DNA of 20,153 bases from Acidobacteriota bacterium (GCA_022614735.1 JAKEHZ010000009.1:1-20153); one strand, 5' to 3'; counted from the first letter of the stretch, positions 1 through 6,924 are shown. Notes: generated by a model from the letters alone, not told the origin. Numbers and translations: made by a program.

Positions 1-461
1 AGAATCTGCCGCTCCGTGCGAAAGCGACGAATAATCGTCTCGTCACACAGGGCGCGTCGAATCAGCTTGATCGCGACCTGCTTGTGATACTGATCGTCAG
101 CGCGCTCGGCCAAATAAACCGCGCCCATCCCGCCACGTCCAAGTTCGCGAATCAGTTTGTAATGACCGATGAGCTGAGCGGGGGGGGGTATTACTGTGGT
201 ATCAGTGGATGATTCGTGGGCAGTGGTATCGTCTGGATTGCTGAAAATCCGGGTTATTTTCGACGCTGTTCCGAGCGCAGGATCAATTAAGAGGTTCTCT
301 GGTCGTGGGTGCGCGGCGAGCAATGATTCGACCTCGCGGCGGATTGTTTCGTCGCCAGCGCATGCTCGATCAAGGAATTGTGCGCGATGACCGGGAGCGA
401 TTTCCAATGCGTCATGAAATAGCTCTTCGACGCGTCGCCACTTTTCGGTCTCACTATTCAT
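1..461 (-). CDS. Ser/Thr protein kinase, N-terminal part (runs off the window)
   Basis: Open frame of 153 codons from an ATG at 461, still open at base 1, so only the 5' part is present. Residues 1-60 form a helical leader (KWRRVEELFHDALEI, then REVESLLAAH) of the kind that precedes many acidobacterial Pkn-type kinases. After a low-complexity linker comes the start of a kinase domain: the glycine-rich ATP loop GRGGMGAVY at residues 108-116 and the VAIK lysine at 132. The catalytic loop and anything C-terminal lie outside the window. The linker contains three prolines encoded by nine consecutive C residues on the coding strand, immediately before the kinase domain. A purine-rich Shine-Dalgarno-like stretch lies just upstream in a duplicated 15-bp unit. 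Kinase identity is firm; substrate and C-terminal sensor are unknown. Confidence 0.9.
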   Translation of the reverse strand, partial: MNSETEKWRRVEELFHDALEIAPGHRAQFLDRACAGDETIRREVESLLAAHPRPENLLIDPALGTASKITRIFSNPDDTTAHESSTDTTVIPPPAQLIGHYKLIRELGRGGMGAVYLAERADDQYHKQVAIKLIRRALCDETIIRRFRTERQI

Positions 462-462
462 T

Positions 463-492
463 TTGGTGAGCCTCTTCTTGGTGAGCCTCTTC
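463..492. repeat. 15-bp tandem duplication in the kinase 5' leader
   Basis: The unit TTGGTGAGCCTCTTC occurs twice, back to back and identical (463-477 and 478-492). On the coding strand of the kinase it reads GAAGAGGCTCACCAA, so the purine-rich stretch that could act as a ribosome binding site is present in two copies just upstream of the ATG at 461. Confidence 0.9.
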
Positions 493-605
493 GCAAAAGA
501 CTTGGCTGCGGCTGAGTATAGCATGGGGGTGTTATACAAGCACAGATCGTCATTGTCGATGACTGCGCTGGATTCGGCGCTGGCGGGTTCGCGCTGAACG
601 AATTG

Positions 606-733
606 ACCCGCACGCTACCGCAGGCGGTACAGTACCTCTGACCTACCAGCTGAGTGCATTCGGGAGGCGCCATCAACATATTCATCTGACCGCTAGGTCA
701 GCGGTACCGTACCGCCTGCGGTAGCGGGCGGGT
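606..733. repeat. Long inverted repeat, 45-bp arms
   Basis: Arms at 606-650 and 689-733 are reverse complements with about 6 mismatches in 45, around a 38-nt loop. The centre of the arm contains CTACCGCAGGCGGTAC. The arm also carries GGTACAGTAC, which recurs in the palindrome at 10498-10620, suggesting related element families. No open frame, transposase or clear target-site duplication accompanies it. It could be a REP/MITE-like element or simply a strong transcript hairpin. Confidence 0.85.
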
Positions 734-784
734 GGACTCAATAAAAGGTCATTCCGATGTACTAGGAACTTAATGAAAGCACCA

Positions 785-979
785 CTAAGTACACGCCGCC
801 AGAAATACGTTGAGGTTTCAAGCAAAGAGCGCATGCCGGTGCAATACGGGGAGCGTAAGCGACCTGAACCTCGGCAAGTGCGCGACCAATCAAAGCTCAG
901 ATCGCTTACGCTCCCCGTACTGCACCCCCGTACTGCGCAGAGGATCAACCTCAACGTATTTCTGACGTGCGGTACTAAG
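785..979. repeat. Outer inverted repeat of a nested palindromic element
   Basis: An 18-bp perfect outer arm (800-817, AGAAATACGTTGAGGTT plus one base) pairs with 947-964. Weaker pairing continues outward, with CTAAGTAC at 785-792 against GTACTAAG at 972-979 at one mismatch. It encloses the inner palindrome at 838-926. The right outer arm overlaps the TAG stop (975-977) of the exported protein gene. The nested shape is typical of a non-autonomous mobile element, but I found no target duplication. Confidence 0.7.
838..926. repeat. Palindromic element, copy A
   Basis: Arms of 30 bp (838-867 and 897-926) match as reverse complements at 28 of 30 positions around a 29-nt loop. The arm core is GGGGAGCGTAAGCGACC. 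The same core, with the same loop length of 29 nt and a partly similar loop sequence, is found at 10498-10620. This makes it a repeated genomic element rather than a chance hairpin. Confidence 0.9.
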
Positions 980-1529
980 GGACTTTGGCATCCCCCGTCT
1001 GATGATCGTCAATCTGAAACCGCAGGAAATCGTAAATGGCTTTGAGTGCTTCGGTGTTGTTGGTGGTTATCCGAACCTGCGCGCCGCGCTCGATCTCTTC
1101 GTATTGATACTTGATCTCGGCCTTCAACCGTTTCATGACGTCTATACCGGGCGGTGTTTGAGCGTGGATGAACATCGGCATTGAAAAATCGCCTTTCGAA
1201 AATTTCTGAGAGATGTGTTTGAGGTGTTGGCGAATTTGATCGCGGCTTAAGGCGTCTTGAGTGTCATTAGCGGTGACTTCAATAATTCCGCCGTCGAGTT
1301 TGAGACGGAAGTGGTGTGTGGTTTTCGCGTGTGAGAAACCCATAGCCTGATCGCCGCGTTTATTGACCTCATTGAAGTGATCGTGTTTGGTGTTGTCGTT
1401 TTTGTCGGCGGAATCTTGTTTACGCTTCTGCTGTTGCTGTGTTTCGTGTGGTGTATGTTTAGCATTGGCGATCACAACCAAAGCAACTATGGTTGAAATC
1501 ATTGTGATTAATCGTGATGCGGTCTTCAT
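975..1529 (-). CDS. Exported conserved His-rich protein
   Basis: 184 residues. Residues 1-23 form a signal peptide with an ANA cleavage site (A21-N22-A23). The next 35 or so residues are hydrophilic, rich in Gln, Lys, Asp and His. The conserved body begins at about residue 62 with MGFSHAKTTHHFRL and continues through a DGGIIEV segment, PMFIHAQTPPG and FLRFQIDDHQTGD near the end. From memory, homologues are widespread but uncharacterised and are often labelled aspartate carbamoyltransferase in databases. There is no carbamoyltransferase motif, so that label looks wrong. The ATG lies 3 nt after the MerR stop, with an AGGAAG ribosome binding site in the end of the MerR gene, so the two are co-transcribed. 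Histidines at 66, 72 and 73 could bind metal, which would fit a metal-type MerR partner; this is inference. Confidence 0.8.
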   Translation of the reverse strand: MKTASRLITMISTIVALVVIANAKHTPHETQQQQKRKQDSADKNDNTKHDHFNEVNKRGDQAMGFSHAKTTHHFRLKLDGGIIEVTANDTQDALSRDQIRQHLKHISQKFSKGDFSMPMFIHAQTPPGIDVMKRLKAEIKYQYEEIERGAQVRITTNNTEALKAIYDFLRFQIDDHQTGDAKVP

Positions 1530-1532
1530 AAG

Positions 1533-2039
1533 TCACTTCCTATCCTTATTCCTTTTGCGTTGCGATTGTAGGGATATGAACGATGCTGACTTTTGGCCGA
1601 CAGCGAATCTTGTTCCTGCCAGAGACTCGAGCAGCTTCGCCGGTTCGTTTGCCTCAACAGATTCCAAACGTTTATCCCAGTCCTTCAAAACCTCTTGTAA
1701 CTCATCGCGAATCTCAGTAATTTCGCGAACCAGCATATCGATTTCGTCAAGTTTCGCCTGGGCAAGTGCGCGAACTTGATGGCACGGCGCCCCACCTGCA
1801 TCGCGGATTTTGAGGATGCGGGCCAGCTCATCTAGTTTGAAGCCGATGGCAAGCGCACTGCGGATAAGCCGCACGCGATCGAGGGCGTGCGCCGGATATT
1901 CACGATACCCATTCGGCGAGCGGCGCGGCGCGAGCAGTCCTTTGCGTTCGTAGTGACGCAATGTGTCACTGCTCACGCCCGCCAGACGCGCCAGTTCGCC
2001 GGAGCGTAACGATCCGTTTCTTGAATCCTTCTTGGCCAC
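1533..2039 (-). CDS. MerR-family transcriptional regulator
   Basis: 168 residues from a GTG at 2039. The winged helix-turn-helix begins at residue 11 (LRSGELARLAGVSSDTL), followed by RHYERKGLL and the wing segment SPNGYREY. A long dimerisation helix follows. One cysteine at residue 86 (GGAPCHQVRALAQAKLDEID) matches the position of the first metal-ligand cysteine in MerR/ZntR-type sensors, but no cysteines follow it, so a classical Hg or Zn site is incomplete. The open frame reaches back to an ATG at 2090, but that extension is encoded by the promoter itself (-35, palindrome and -10), so I place the start at the GTG 6 nt after the -10 box. It likely controls its own operon, which includes the exported His-rich protein. 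The inducer is unknown. Confidence 0.88.
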   Translation of the reverse strand: MAKKDSRNGSLRSGELARLAGVSSDTLRHYERKGLLAPRRSPNGYREYPAHALDRVRLIRSALAIGFKLDELARILKIRDAGGAPCHQVRALAQAKLDEIDMLVREITEIRDELQEVLKDWDKRLESVEANEPAKLLESLAGTRFAVGQKSASFISLQSQRKRNKDRK

Positions 2040-2045
2040 GCAGGG

Positions 2046-2077
2046 ATTATAAAGTATGGAACCGGTTCCAGGGTCAA
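2046..2077 (-). promoter_or_regulatory. MerR-type promoter with palindromic operator
   Basis: On the minus strand a -35 box TTGACC (2077-2072) and a -10 box TATAAT (2051-2046) are separated by 20 bp. The spacer contains the perfect 14-bp palindrome TGGAACCGGTTCCA (2057-2070). Overlong 19-20-bp spacers with a central dyad are the hallmark of promoters activated by MerR-family proteins through DNA distortion. The expected transcription start falls at or next to the GTG start of the regulator, giving a leaderless transcript. Confidence 0.8.
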
Positions 2078-2307
2078 GCATGAAATTCAATGCGGCTCAG
2101 GACGTCAAGGGCGAGTTCTCTGGTTATAGGCAGTTTATGGGTGAGAATTTCTCCAACGCTCGACAATGCTTTCGAGACGAAGGGGTATTGAGTGTTTCCT
2201 TGCCCCTCCCGCCCCATCCGATGCTTGATGTCGTAGTTGATGATAAAGTCCATCTCTTCGCCGGTGAAGCAATACAGTTTGGCCGGGACAAAAAATCTTG
2301 AAGGAGG
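2074..2307 (-). pseudogene. Remnant of a second DNA methylase C terminus
   Basis: Directly after the DUF4926 stop, and in the same frame, the sequence reads on for 77 codons without a start codon at its beginning. The first third contains KLYCFTGEEMDFIINYDIK followed by HRMGRE. I recognise this as close to the extreme C-terminal tail of Eco57I-type methylases (LYxxTxEELDFIINYDIKYRMG). The rest (about 2074-2200) resembles nothing I know and runs into the MerR promoter. No catalytic motif is left, so this is a decayed 3' end rather than a gene. The family match is from memory. Confidence 0.55.
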
Positions 2308-2550
2308 TTACGAAGCTTGTGGCTGTGATTCGACAGTCCGAACACACGCAATCTCTCGTTGACCGATGGGACGCACCTGGTTGGCATAGAGCGATGCGAC
2401 TGCCAGCGTCTCGCCATCGAGTGTCATAAATTCGACCTCATAACCCGCTCCATCCTGATGAAGGAGCACTACCGTGCCGATGTCGCCTGCTTGCAAACCA
2501 TATTGAGGCAAATCCGTGGTCAGTACAATTTGATCTGGTGCTATGATCAT
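2308..2550 (-). CDS. DUF4926 domain protein
   Basis: 80 residues starting at ATG 2550. The sequence follows the DUF4926 pattern closely: an IVLTTDLPQYGLQAGDIGTV N-terminal strand, then GYEVEFMTLDGETLAV in the middle, and a VRPI ending. The family is a small SH3-like beta barrel of unknown function, frequently found in small gene pairs near toxins or restriction genes, commonly with DUF6883. No DUF6883 partner is visible here. Upstream lies only a weak purine stretch (AAGAAG). The extra 12 residues after VRPIGQRE are probably a non-conserved tail. Confidence 0.75.
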   Translation of the reverse strand: MIIAPDQIVLTTDLPQYGLQAGDIGTVVLLHQDGAGYEVEFMTLDGETLAVASLYANQVRPIGQREIACVRTVESQPQAS

Positions 2551-2611
2551 CGTCTACTTCTTACGTTACGCACGGATATGCAGTTACCAGGCTCTGTAAA
2601 TATTCTTGGCC

Positions 2612-2839
2612 CTATCGTTTGCTCGCGTGCAGGATCGTCAGGCCAATAACTTCCCCGCCTTCGTAGCGAACGATCACGTCATCGTCAGTCAGTTCGCTAT
2701 CGGTGGCGACGCTTGGCTTCTTGAAGTTGATGTACAGCACATCCGCCTCCGCATCGTAAGACGACCATAGATAGCGTTTCGGAACGGCCAGCACAGCTGG
2801 CGCAATTTTGATATAACGGTCTAGTTCAGCGGGGGACAC
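2612..2839 (-). CDS. DUF2283 family protein (antitoxin-like)
   Basis: 75 residues from a GTG at 2839, chosen because a strong AAAGGAG lies 9 nt upstream. The body matches DUF2283: YDAEADVLYINFKKP, then a turn, DDVIVRYEGGEVIGLTIL and a final HASKR. DUF2283 proteins are short beta-rich proteins of unknown biochemical role, often encoded next to small toxin-like ORFs such as DUF4258/RelE-like families. Here the upstream partner position is occupied by a decayed fragment that overlaps this start, so this may be a surviving orphan antitoxin. The functional reading is inference; the family assignment is firm. Confidence 0.8.
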   Translation of the reverse strand: MSPAELDRYIKIAPAVLAVPKRYLWSSYDAEADVLYINFKKPSVATDSELTDDDVIVRYEGGEVIGLTILHASKR

Positions 2840-2991
2840 ACCAGTTGTCTCCTTTCAAGTGATTTAATTCGGCGTGTCATGAAAGCCTTAATGATGATGC
2901 TGTCAGCGGCCAGTTCACGATACACAGCCACCAGAAATTAACCGGCTTAGATTTCACGCACCGCCAACAATTCTCCATCATTTGGAAGATT
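2821..2991 (-). pseudogene. Decayed toxin-like ORF upstream of DUF2283
   Basis: One frame reads NLPNDGELLAVREI, then two TAA codons three codons apart (2947-2949 and 2938-2940), then FLVAVYRELAADSIII, KAFMTRRIKSLERRQLV and a TAG at 2821-2823. The pattern VVYRE...FIITAF...K..RR resembles the C-terminal half of small RNase-like proteins encoded before DUF2283 or similar partners (inference from memory). Reverting one base in each stop would restore a continuous frame across a recognisable strand, which argues for decay in place. The 5' part has been lost to the end of the methylase gene. Confidence 0.45.
2849..2855 (-). promoter_or_regulatory. Shine-Dalgarno site fixing the DUF2283 GTG start
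   Basis: AAAGGAG on the minus strand, 9 nt before the GTG at 2837-2839. It decides the start because no ATG exists near the beginning of the conserved domain. Confidence 0.7.
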
Positions 2992-5900
2992 ACGGCCATC
3001 TCTGTTTCTGATACTCCACCGCTTCTTTTGCATTCAGTTTGCGCTTTTGATTGCCGCTGCGAACGTACATTTCGCCCTTCACGTATACCGGCCTGGGCGC
3101 GGGATCAACCGCGATGCGGCACAACTCGCGCCCGTTCACTTGATGGAAGCTGATTTGATACGAGTGGCTGTGTTCGCCGCCCAGCGCGTCGCCGAGCAGG
3201 TTGCGCAGAAACAGTTCGTAACTGTCGCGTCCCGGTTTTTGCGGATTGACCGCGAGGAAGTCTTCTTCGATCCCGATGACTGTGCCGTCGTTGCCGACGC
3301 CGATTAGCAACGCGCCGCCTTCGCGGCTGTTCAGGTAGGCCGCCACACCTTGGACGATGTTCTCTTTCATTGAATCGTCTCTCGCCTGTTTGTGTGGATT
3401 CCAGCGCGCCGCCACTTTGAATTCAAGCCGCGCGCTTTCTCCCACCACGATCAACTCCGCCAATATTCGATCGTCAGGATGTGGCGCAAGCGCGCGATAG
3501 GCCGCCAGCGCCGCGTCTTTCGCTTCCTGGCTTACTAACGGAAAGGTCGTCAGGATGTATGCGAACTCTTCCTCCGTCAGCCCGTACAGGTGCGCGACCA
3601 TCCCGTCCAACTCCGCCCGCAACTGCGCTCGCTCCGCTTCGTCTGTCTCACCACTGCGGTGGCTGCCCAAGCCAACCTCTTTGGCCAGATCGTCGAATTC
3701 AGGCGTCGTGCAGATCAGCTTGGCGGCACGTCCGACGATTGGAGCGAATTCCTTGTCTTGCTTGGTCAGGCGAGGGACAGGAAGTTGGTAGAGGTAAAAC
3801 ATATTGAGCGTCGTAGTGATTTTCTGCCGGATTAACCAATCTAGCGTCAGACTATTGGTGATGGCGCAAAGGAAAAGCATTTGTCCACTGGTGATGCCTG
3901 TCCCCAGAACTTTGATGGTGGTGCTGTTGACTTCGGTGAAGACGTTCCTTGGCGTGATGGTTGAAATCAAAGTGCGCGAATCAGTATTTCTGGCAATACG
4001 TCGGTGTACCCAGCGGTATCCTTGATAGTCTAGTAGTTGGCCTTTGTCTTCATTCTTTCCTAGCAGCGCTTTCCGACCGTTTTTTTCATCAATCCAGTAC
4101 CCAGAATGCTCATCGGTCAGGCAGAATTGATGAAACATCTTACCGGTGAACAGCGGCAACCGCCCCTTGCCGGGAGAGGTCTTGAACAAATGACTGTCAT
4201 TTGTTATATGGAATTCATTCGTCAAAACATAGTTCCATTTGCCGTTGAGCCTTTCACCAAGTAGGGGGTAGCGCTGCATCTTTTCAGCAATTCGAACATC
4301 CATTTCGTTCCTGAACTCCGTTACAGAAATAGAGTCTGGAGATAGCTTGCGAATCAGTGGAACCGAGATTGTGACGTGCTCGGCTTTGTTGTTAAGAAAG
4401 TTAGTCAGGTCTTCAGGTCTGATTGCTTCACGTGGATTGAAACGAAAGGCTGCATTGAATGTGTCGGTTTCGCCTCCCTTCTCAAATGCCAGAAGGCAAA
4501 ACTTGAAGCTGTGATGCACACCCTCAAATATGAATTTTTCGTTTGAGAATGCCATCAGCGAATCAACTGTGCATTCGGAAAAGAGAGTCTCCCTCAATTG
4601 CTTTGTTCCCAGGTCAGTGTAGATGCCTGTCGGGACGAGAATTCCGCACCGCCCGCCGTTGCGAAGTAGATTGAAGCATTGCTCAAGAAATAGCTTGTAT
4701 AGGTTGATATCTGTTCCAGCCCTCTTTCCATACACGATGGAAATCTGATTTTTGAACAACGTCGAGTTACGGAAGTAAGCGCTGATGTGCGGGAAGCGGC
4801 TTTGATACTCCAGCCACGCGCGGCGTATCTCCGAATTTTTGAGCAGCTTTGCCTGTTCTTTATCAAACTCCTTAATGGTCATTTTGTTCTTCGTCACCAG
4901 GTTGGAGTGTTCGGCAAAGAACTCCTTGGCTTGGGGTTTGAAAATCTCCCAGGGGGGATTGGTGATGATGACATCAAAGCCTCCACGTTTGTTGATGACC
5001 TCGTCGAATTCGTAGCCCCAGTGATACGGGTGTAAGGCTTCAATGTCGGCGAGCTTGACCGGGCGTTTTTGCGGGTTGCCTTCTGCGTTCTTCCTTTCAT
5101 CCCACGTGGCCTGCTCGAATTGGATCTTCAGCTGTTTGAACTCTTCGTGGAGCAGGTCGTTGAGGGTGCGGGCCGATTCTTCTTTCAGCATCGCAATCTC
5201 GTCACGCATCCGGCGCAGGTCTTCGCCGTAGGCCGTGGCGTGACGGTAGTTGTCAATCAGGCGGTTCTTTTCTTCGAGAAGCCGGCGGTACGGTTTGATG
5301 AAGAGATTGCCCTGGGCGGAGCGGCGGTCGTATTCGGCGTCGTCCACACGCATCAAGCCGATGAGCGAATTGCCGGCAAGAATGTTGAAGTCAATGTTAG
5401 GCAGCGGTTCGAGCTGTTCGACCTTGCCGCTCTCTGCCGAAGCGACAAGCGCTAGGAATAGGCGCAGTTTGGCGATCTCGGTAGCTTCTTCCATCACGTC
5501 CACGCCGAAGATGTTGTCGGTGATGATCGTCTTTTTGATGAAGTAGCTGACGTTTGGATGGTCGCGCTCAATGCCCTTCAGCCAATGCGTCAGATTGGTG
5601 TCGTTGAGCACTTTGATCTTGCCGATGACTGCGGCGTAAAGGTTGATAAGCGTCTTCATCGCCGCGACCAGAAACGCGCCCGACCCGCAAGCTGGGTCGA
5701 GGATGCTCAGTTCGCGCAGGATTTGCTGCAGCTTGCGGCAAAGGTCGGCGTCCAGGTGGAGCAGCACGTCGCCCATCGTCTCGAATCGCCGCTCCGGCCC
5801 CGGCAACGAGCCGTCGGCGAGACGCCCGAGGATCAGCTGGTAGACGGTCTGCTCGCAGAGATATTCGGTGATTTCTGGTCGTGTGTAGTACGCGCCAAAG

Positions 5901-6922
5901 GCTTTCTGGTTGATGTACTTTTCGAAGATGTAACCAAGCACGTCGGGGCTGATTTCGTCATCCTTGCCGCCGGGCGTGTCGTCCAGATTCCACGAATACC
6001 GGTCGAAGAGCCCGAAGAGATTTTCAAACGCCACGTCAGGAATTTGAATGCCGGGATTGTCGGTTTCAATGCGATGTTCGATGAACAATCCGCCGTTGAG
6101 GTATTTGATTTGACCCAACAAGGCACGGGCTTCGGGGCTGCGCTCGTTTTCCGGTTTGGCGAAGCCTTCAAAGAAGAGCGCCTTGAGAAATCCGGCGTAG
6201 TAGCGGTTCGTGCTGCGCTTCTGGCTCTCTTGTAGTCTATTTTGCAGGTACTTCGTCTCGCCATTGTTGATGAAGTGTTTGGCTTGCAGGAAGTAGATGA
6301 ACATCAGCCGGTAGAGCAGGACGGAACCATACCAATGGCGGTCTCGCTCGTCGGCGACGCCTTCGATCATTTCGACGAAATGGATGTGCTCGTCGTAAAA
6401 CTCACCAAAGAACTGCTTCGTGACACGCTCGACATCCAGGGCGTCTTTCAGCTTTCGGGCGACTTTGGTGACTTCGATATTGCCTTCGGCGTCGAATTCG
6501 CCGAGGTCAACGACCATGCCGCTGAGTTTGCTCAAGAAAAGGTCGCCCGGCTGGCCTTTGAAATACCAATGCTCGCGTGGATAGGCCTTTCCGTCTTCGC
6601 GTTTGACGTAATACCAGAGACTCTGTGTGCGCTGGGCGTCGGTGAATATCAACAGGTTTTCGTAATGCTGTTTGCTAATCTCGTTGGCCAGAGCGCGGCA
6701 GGTCTGGACATCCGGGATTTTGCCTGCCGCGGTCGTAACCTCGAAAACCGCTACGCCGGCAAGTTGCGCAATCATCACGTGCGATCCCTGCCAGTCATTC
6801 TTTTGCCAGGGAACGGGCTTCCGGCTGCTGGAGTGCGACCAACCTAGTTCTTCAATGAAGAGCGAACGGAAATCGAATTTCTGAAGCAGATCACGAGTCC
6901 GTTGAATGTTCAGTTGCGGCAT
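2990..6922 (-). CDS. Eco57I-like N6-adenine DNA methyltransferase fused to an AlbA_2 (Schlafen-like) domain
   Basis: 1310 residues. Residues 1-170 form an N-terminal domain (FDFRSLFIEELGW near the start) without a clear PD-(D/E)xK triad. Around 341-355, FGAYYTRPEITEYL is the usual lead-in of gamma-class methylases. Motif I is ILDPACGSGAFL (407-418), the motif II acidic region is FGVDVMEEA (472-480), and the catalytic motif IV is NPPW (655-658). The long gap between motifs I and IV is typical of Eco57I/PglX-type enzymes. Residues 890-1060 probably hold the target-recognition region. After LYGLTEEEF (1112-1120) comes an AlbA_2 domain: GESARLEFK (1161-1169), then NIVQGVAAYLNSREGGALLI (1188-1207) and GNDGTVIGI. 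The gene starts 2 nt after the helicase stop with no separate ribosome binding site, implying translational coupling. Likely role: host-DNA methylation or phage recognition in a defence system. The AlbA_2 fusion is unusual to me. Confidence 0.88.
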   Translation of the reverse strand: MPQLNIQRTRDLLQKFDFRSLFIEELGWSHSSSRKPVPWQKNDWQGSHVMIAQLAGVAVFEVTTAAGKIPDVQTCRALANEISKQHYENLLIFTDAQRTQSLWYYVKREDGKAYPREHWYFKGQPGDLFLSKLSGMVVDLGEFDAEGNIEVTKVARKLKDALDVERVTKQFFGEFYDEHIHFVEMIEGVADERDRHWYGSVLLYRLMFIYFLQAKHFINNGETKYLQNRLQESQKRSTNRYYAGFLKALFFEGFAKPENERSPEARALLGQIKYLNGGLFIEHRIETDNPGIQIPDVAFENLFGLFDRYSWNLDDTPGGKDDEISPDVLGYIFEKYINQKAFGAYYTRPEITEYLCEQTVYQLILGRLADGSLPGPERRFETMGDVLLHLDADLCRKLQQILRELSILDPACGSGAFLVAAMKTLINLYAAVIGKIKVLNDTNLTHWLKGIERDHPNVSYFIKKTIITDNIFGVDVMEEATEIAKLRLFLALVASAESGKVEQLEPLPNIDFNILAGNSLIGLMRVDDAEYDRRSAQGNLFIKPYRRLLEEKNRLIDNYRHATAYGEDLRRMRDEIAMLKEESARTLNDLLHEEFKQLKIQFEQATWDERKNAEGNPQKRPVKLADIEALHPYHWGYEFDEVINKRGGFDVIITNPPWEIFKPQAKEFFAEHSNLVTKNKMTIKEFDKEQAKLLKNSEIRRAWLEYQSRFPHISAYFRNSTLFKNQISIVYGKRAGTDINLYKLFLEQCFNLLRNGGRCGILVPTGIYTDLGTKQLRETLFSECTVDSLMAFSNEKFIFEGVHHSFKFCLLAFEKGGETDTFNAAFRFNPREAIRPEDLTNFLNNKAEHVTISVPLIRKLSPDSISVTEFRNEMDVRIAEKMQRYPLLGERLNGKWNYVLTNEFHITNDSHLFKTSPGKGRLPLFTGKMFHQFCLTDEHSGYWIDEKNGRKALLGKNEDKGQLLDYQGYRWVHRRIARNTDSRTLISTITPRNVFTEVNSTTIKVLGTGITSGQMLFLCAITNSLTLDWLIRQKITTTLNMFYLYQLPVPRLTKQDKEFAPIVGRAAKLICTTPEFDDLAKEVGLGSHRSGETDEAERAQLRAELDGMVAHLYGLTEEEFAYILTTFPLVSQEAKDAALAAYRALAPHPDDRILAELIVVGESARLEFKVAARWNPHKQARDDSMKENIVQGVAAYLNSREGGALLIGVGNDGTVIGIEEDFLAVNPQKPGRDSYELFLRNLLGDALGGEHSHSYQISFHQVNGRELCRIAVDPAPRPVYVKGEMYVRSGNQKRKLNAKEAVEYQKQRWP

Positions 6923-6924
6923 AG

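Larger units (their letters stand above)
462..974. other. Gene-free interval with inverted repeats
   Basis: About 510 bases between the kinase start and the stop of the exported His-rich protein. I see no convincing gene. Small open frames here run through inverted-repeat arms and resemble no family. The interval holds a 15-bp tandem duplication next to the kinase start, one 45-bp-armed inverted repeat, and one nested palindromic element whose outer arm reaches the neighbouring stop codon. Confidence 0.7.

Noticed and set aside
458..685. A 75-codon minus-strand frame, and on the plus strand a 40-codon fragment reading IVIVDDCAGFGAGGFALNEL
   Set aside because: Both run into the arm of the inverted repeat at 606-733, have no ribosome binding site, and I could not link either to a family. 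The plus-strand fragment looks protein-like but has no start and ends inside the repeat arm.
682..1045. Two 90-codon frames on opposite strands across the palindrome
   Set aside because: They are open because the repeat arms lack stops; no domain, no start signal.
2040..2090. Upstream ATG start of the MerR gene
   Set aside because: It would place the -35 box, operator and -10 box inside the coding sequence; the GTG at 2039 fits the domain boundary and the promoter.
2124..2417. 97- and 70-codon minus-strand frames overlapping DUF4926
   Set aside because: They are out of frame with the recognisable DUF4926 and methylase-tail sequence, and have shadow-like composition.
5558..6847. Long plus-strand frames (up to 225 codons) opposite the methylase
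   Set aside because: Antisense shadows of a GC-biased gene with clear methylase motifs on the other strand.
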